Part shown: positions 60,996 through 64,000 of the stretch, piece after piece
Position numbering within the stretch: position 1 is the first letter of the stretch
How the letters are laid out: each line of letters starts with the position of its first letter
DNA from: Nakamurella multipartita DSM 44233
Lineage (GTDB): Bacteria; Actinomycetota; Actinomycetes; Mycobacteriales; Nakamurellaceae
Direction of reading: 5' to 3'
DNA length: 64,000 nucleotides
NCBI RefSeq assembly: GCF_000024365.1
Contig: NC_013235.1
Coordinates: 1,860,001-1,924,000 of the forward strand
Notes under the pieces: generated by a model
The model's database searches: none
What the model was told of the DNA's origin: nothing
The model's input: only the letters and a program-made list of their open reading frames with translations
Made by a program: the position numbers and the translations under genes

Positions 60996-61244
60996 GAGGG
61001 GACTTCCTTCGTATGAACCGCCGCAACGACCTTACGTTAACCCGTCTGCGCCGTGCGGGCAGCCGCGTGCCGTCGACTGTGGTCTGCCCCCGCCTCAGCC
61101 TGAATCCACCGATTGCGTTGGTGGGTCGGTCGGCTCGGGTGGATCTTGGGGCGGGGTGTCCGATTTCGAGGTTGGGCAGGGTTGAGTTGCCGGTCGGTCC
61201 GGCTTCTCCTGGTTCCTGAGTGTGGGGTCGTGGTCCTGGCTGGG

Positions 61245-62615
61245 TTATCCGGTCGCCGCGGGTAGGTCGCGGAGCCGTTTGATGGCGGTGATGATGGCGT
61301 GGGCCCAGGGCCAGCGACTGGGTAGCCGCAGGGTGGTGCGTCGGCCGGTGCGGACCAGCCGGCCGGCGAGGTTGAACACGCGGCGGCGGATGTTCTTGGT
61401 CATCCGGTGGCCTTGGTCAAAGCCGAGGCGGGTGATCCAGCGGGTGAGGTTGTGGGCGATGGTGTTCAAGATCAGCCAGGCGGCGTTCCCGCCGAAGCTT
61501 TTGGTCGGCAAGTGCGCCAGACCCATGCCGTGTTTGAGGTCCCGGATGGTGAGCTCGACCTCGGCGTGCCGGCGATGGTCGGCCTCCAGGTCGCGCAGGT
61601 CGCCGTCCCGGTCGGTGATGATCGGGTGGTAGTCGTAGACCGGGAACAACGCTGCCTGGTCGGTGTCCTGGCCGCGGTTGCGGACCTGGGCCTGGGTGGG
61701 TGGGGTGCGCCGCACCATCAGTCGTAGCGGGACGGTGTCGGTCCGGTCGCGGCCGTGGGTGTCCTGGGCGAACGGGGTGTACGGGATCTCGGCGACCCCG
61801 GCGCCGGGCAGGAAGTACTCGATCGGCTGCCATTGCTCGTCCGGGATCGCCTCGATCTGTCCTCGTAGGTGCCCGATCATCCGGGCGCCGATCGAGAACC
61901 GCACATCGGCGGCCCGGCAGGCCGCGACGACGTCGTGCAGATAGAAGCCGGAGTCGGCGCGCAGCACGATCTGCCCGGTGGCGCCGGCCTGACGCAGCCG
62001 GGAGATCGTTTCGTTGATGAACAGCGGTGCCGCGGTGGCGTCGTTGGAACGGCCCCGCCGGAGCCGGGCATGCGCGATATCGCCGGTCCCGGAGATCACT
62101 GCCAGCAGCGGGTGGTAGCCGCGGCGCCCGGTCCGCATGACTTCCCGGGCACCGTCCTTGGCCAGCCCGAACGTCTCACACAGGGTCGAGTCGATATCGA
62201 CGGTGACCGACCGACCGAACTGTGGATGTGCGCCGGCGGTCACAGCTCGGGTCAGCAGGCGGCGGGTCACCACGTCCAGTTGGCGGGCGTGTCCGAAGCC
62301 GAAAGCGCGGAGGAACGTGCCGACCGTGGACGGCGCCGCGACCCGGTGTCCCAGCACTGCGCTGGTCGAGCCCGCCCGCAAAGCGTTCACGTCATCGATG
62401 CAGTCACCGCCGGCCAGCAGCGAATGGACGACGGTCAGGCACTTGCGGTCCGGGTGGGCGCCCACGCTCCCGGGCACCGTGACGTGCTCACGCAACAAAC
62501 CGGCCAGATCCAGCCGTTGGGCCAAAGTTGCCGCGACCAGCAACCCGGCATCGGACACGACACTGTCCTCGTCAGCGCGTACGGACAAGCGGTCCAGTGT
62601 GCAAGACTTCGTCAC
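61245..62615 (-). CDS. IS1380 family transposase
   Basis: A 456-residue DDE transposase from the GTG at 62615 (a TTG one codon earlier is possible). Catalytic candidates are the Asp of VTVDIDSTLCETFG near 141, the Asp of QIVLRADSGFYLH near 222, and the Glu of AEVELTIRDLKHGMG near 358, with the family stretches RGYHPLLAVISGTGD and GGNAAWLILNTIAHNLTRW. Length is normal, and no frameshift is visible, so the element may be active. The start lies directly beside an inverted repeat copy of the right end. Confidence 0.93.
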   Translation of the reverse strand: MTKSCTLDRLSVRADEDSVVSDAGLLVAATLAQRLDLAGLLREHVTVPGSVGAHPDRKCLTVVHSLLAGGDCIDDVNALRAGSTSAVLGHRVAAPSTVGTFLRAFGFGHARQLDVVTRRLLTRAVTAGAHPQFGRSVTVDIDSTLCETFGLAKDGAREVMRTGRRGYHPLLAVISGTGDIAHARLRRGRSNDATAAPLFINETISRLRQAGATGQIVLRADSGFYLHDVVAACRAADVRFSIGARMIGHLRGQIEAIPDEQWQPIEYFLPGAGVAEIPYTPFAQDTHGRDRTDTVPLRLMVRRTPPTQAQVRNRGQDTDQAALFPVYDYHPIITDRDGDLRDLEADHRRHAEVELTIRDLKHGMGLAHLPTKSFGGNAAWLILNTIAHNLTRWITRLGFDQGHRMTKNIRRRVFNLAGRLVRTGRRTTLRLPSRWPWAHAIITAIKRLRDLPAATG

Positions 62616-62690
62616 CAAGAGGGTGCTCCCTGGGCTTGCGTGATCTTTGGTGTGGTAACCGTGATCGTGCAGGTCAGGAGCACCCTCTTG
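62616..62690 (-). repeat. 14-bp inverted repeat in the transposase leader
   Basis: CAAGAGGGTGCTCC (62616-62629) and GGAGCACCCTCTTG (62677-62690) are perfect inverse copies with 47 bases between. One arm touches the transposase start codon; the other is at the right end of the element. In a minus-strand RNA entering from outside they would pair and cover the start region. Confidence 0.85.
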
Positions 62691-62735
62691 CGTTAAACGC
62701 GCCGCGCCGGCTCCACCCCACCGGTGAATCCAGGC

Positions 62736-64000
62736 TCAGGCCGGCTGGATGTCCCGGCGAGCGAACCGGTCGAGACCGATCCAGGTCAGCGCGAGCGCGA
62801 CGAGGGTCATGATGCCCAACGGGGCCCAGGCCATCGGCTCGAGCGGGGCGTAGGGGGTCGCGGACAGCGGCAGCAGGTCCAGGAACCACTGGGGGAGGCG
62901 GAACACCTCGCCGAACATGGTGATGAACCACATCGCGGCCATGACGCCCCAGGCGATGGGAGTCGCCACCCGCGGCAGGTAACCCCAGAGCAGGACCGCG
63001 AGCCCGACGAACACCATGACCGCGGGCCAGTAGGCCAGCGCAGCCAGCGCCAGCCGCCCGCCCTGCGTCGAGTCATGGATGGCGGCGCCGTACACCTCGC
63101 CGATGACGAACCCGCCGAGGGCGAGCAACACCGCCGACCAGACCGTCGGAATGGCCAGCCGCTCCAGCGCCCACCGCCGGCGCGACAGTGCCCCGGCAAG
63201 CTGCGGCTCGATGATTCCGGACGCCTCGTCGGCCCGCAGCGACACCGTGGTCTGCAGGGCAAAGACGACCGTGATCAGCGCCATCATGCTGACCAGCAAA
63301 GCCAGCAGGGCGGTGACACCGGTTCCGCGCAAGAGGTTCTCGGCACCGGGTCCGGCGTCGGCGAGCAGATCGGTCATCGCCTCCACGACCGAACCCATGA
63401 GCGCGCCGCCGAGCACGATGGCGATCGTCCAGCCGATGATCGGATTGCGTTGCAGTCGCAGGGCCAACCCGAACGGCGTGCCGTAGCGGGCCGGTGCCCC
63501 GGCCCGGCCGGGTCGCTGGGGCAGCAGCCCCGCGCCGATGTCGCGCCGGGCCTCAAGCTGGCTCGCCGCCACCAGCAGCACCGCGGTGAGCCCGAGCAGC
63601 AACAGCAGTGGCCACCATCGATTGCCGCCGTAGGGCTGCATCTGCTGGCCCCAGCCGATCGGCGAGAACCACGACAGCACGCCGTTGCCCATGTCGCCGA
63701 TCATGCGGAACACGTACGCGGCGATGATCACGCCGGCGCCCAGCGAGTTGGCCCCCCGCGAGGTCGTCGACACCTGCCCGGCGACCGCGCCGACGCCCAG
63801 GCCGACGAGCCCGATGCCGGCCACCGAGCCGCCCAGAATCAGGGACCCGGTGATGCCCGTGCCGGCCGGATCCAGCGACCCGCCGATGGAGACCACCGCG
63901 AGCAGCACGCCGATCACCACGCACAGGGCCCCGGTGACCAGCCAGGCGGCCATCGAGTAGGCGTGCACCCCCAGGACCCGCGAGCGCAGCAGTTCGGTGC
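62736..64000 (-). CDS. ABC-2 type transporter permease, 5' end outside window
   Basis: The minus strand is open from the window edge to the TGA at 62736, so the N-terminus is missing; a GTG at 63968 is in frame, but conserved-looking coding sequence continues upstream of it (TELLRSRVLG). About ten hydrophobic helices are visible. The SLRADEASGIIEPQLAGALSRRRW stretch between helices is typical of two-module ABC-2 permeases described as exporters of polyketide antibiotics. The ATPase gene is presumably beyond the window edge, upstream. The IS element lies 44 bases past its stop. Confidence 0.85.
   Translation of the reverse strand, partial: TELLRSRVLGVHAYSMAAWLVTGALCVVIGVLLAVVSIGGSLDPAGTGITGSLILGGSVAGIGLVGLGVGAVAGQVSTTSRGANSLGAGVIIAAYVFRMIGDMGNGVLSWFSPIGWGQQMQPYGGNRWWPLLLLLGLTAVLLVAASQLEARRDIGAGLLPQRPGRAGAPARYGTPFGLALRLQRNPIIGWTIAIVLGGALMGSVVEAMTDLLADAGPGAENLLRGTGVTALLALLVSMMALITVVFALQTTVSLRADEASGIIEPQLAGALSRRRWALERLAIPTVWSAVLLALGGFVIGEVYGAAIHDSTQGGRLALAALAYWPAVMVFVGLAVLLWGYLPRVATPIAWGVMAAMWFITMFGEVFRLPQWFLDLLPLSATPYAPLEPMAWAPLGIMTLVALALTWIGLDRFARRDIQPA

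Larger units (their letters stand above)
61041..62692 (-). mobile_element. IS1380-family insertion sequence, limits tentative
   Basis: The element holds the transposase gene and flanking non-coding DNA. TTAA occurs at 61037-61040 and 62693-62696, giving a 1652-bp interval, close to the 1665 bp of IS1380 itself, but I could not match convincing terminal inverted repeats at these edges. An alternative left edge is near 60993, where CAAGAGGG repeats the right-hand end. The 249 bases at 60996-61244 hold no gene. The limits should be treated as approximate. Confidence 0.55.

Noticed and set aside
60993-61008. Left terminal repeat of the IS at CAAGAGGGGACTTCC
   Set aside because: Shares CAAGAGGG with the right end, but further matching is weak and it would place the edge inside the ANTAR start; kept only as an alternative.

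Overview
The window is chromosomal DNA from a high-G+C Gram-positive bacterium (Actinomycetota). The base composition, strong G/C third-position bias, LdtMt2-type lipoprotein, DUF1206, DUF2945, DUF3618, DUF6325 and ANTAR families and the gene order all point that way. The first 7.2 kb match the mycobacterial block pncB / clpS - DUF2017 - mec - cysO - cysM - rhomboid - murI - rph - rdgB. The next 3 kb (tRNA-Leu, bcp, DUF3618, L,D-transpeptidase) match a second mycobacterial block. The genus cannot be fixed from sequence alone; a Nakamurella- or Frankia-like lineage is a guess. A single IS1380-type transposase is the only clear mobile element. No CRISPR array, phage block or rRNA is visible.

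Layout. 1-7174: NAD salvage (partial pncB), protein turnover (ClpS), the CysO-dependent cysteine pathway (Mec, CysO, CysM), rhomboid protease, MurI, RNase PH and the ITPase RdgB. 7188-12722: membrane protein, tRNA-Leu(UAG), Bcp peroxiredoxin, L,D-transpeptidase, an adenosine-deaminase-like amidohydrolase and PPK2. 12809-16281: minus-strand group of DUF1206, DUF2945, an unknown protein and a GH31 glycosidase. 16396-19619: an 867-aa ATP-grasp/His-swivel phosphotransferase with the size and architecture of rifampin phosphotransferase, overlapping a TetR regulator. 19630-27247: OYE-type ene-reductase, RtcB, a PIG-L deacetylase, a CPYC flavoprotein divergent from an XRE-cupin regulator, HD and C45 hydrolases, a small HTH protein and a TRIC-type channel. 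27561-29675: NfeD-like protein and a flotillin whose transmembrane anchor is cut from its SPFH body by an in-frame TAA. 29704-35058: acyl-CoA dehydrogenase / acyl-CoA carboxylase (leucine-type catabolism) with a divergent TetR and two palindromic operators. 35077-40110: CocE hydrolase, another TetR, a small stress-like group (DUF6325, DUF7144) and a lipoprotein. 40271-46720: a complete copper island (CsoR box, csoR, periplasmic His-rich protein, copZ, copA, and a second P1B ATPase with a CPD instead of CPC motif). 46764-51196: four overlapping signalling genes (histidine kinase, degenerate kinase, LuxR-type regulator, lone receiver). 51412-57186: a 1347-aa secreted lectin-like protein convergent with a secreted phosphoesterase across a long perfect hairpin. 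57361-64000: HAD phosphatase, unknown proteins, two adjacent ANTAR regulators, the IS1380 transposase and a partial ABC-2 permease.

Two genome-wide habits show up here. Many genes without a Shine-Dalgarno carry a TANNNT-like hexamer 6-8 bases before the start codon, which fits leaderless transcription. Several genes carry short in-frame tandem repeats (12 or 15 bp units) exactly at their 5' or 3' ends. The observations I rate highest are the split flotillin, the CysO protein with an 11-residue tail after its diglycine, the paired palindromes of the carboxylase cluster, the rifampin-phosphotransferase-like gene and the modular secreted lectin with a tandem helical repeat domain.
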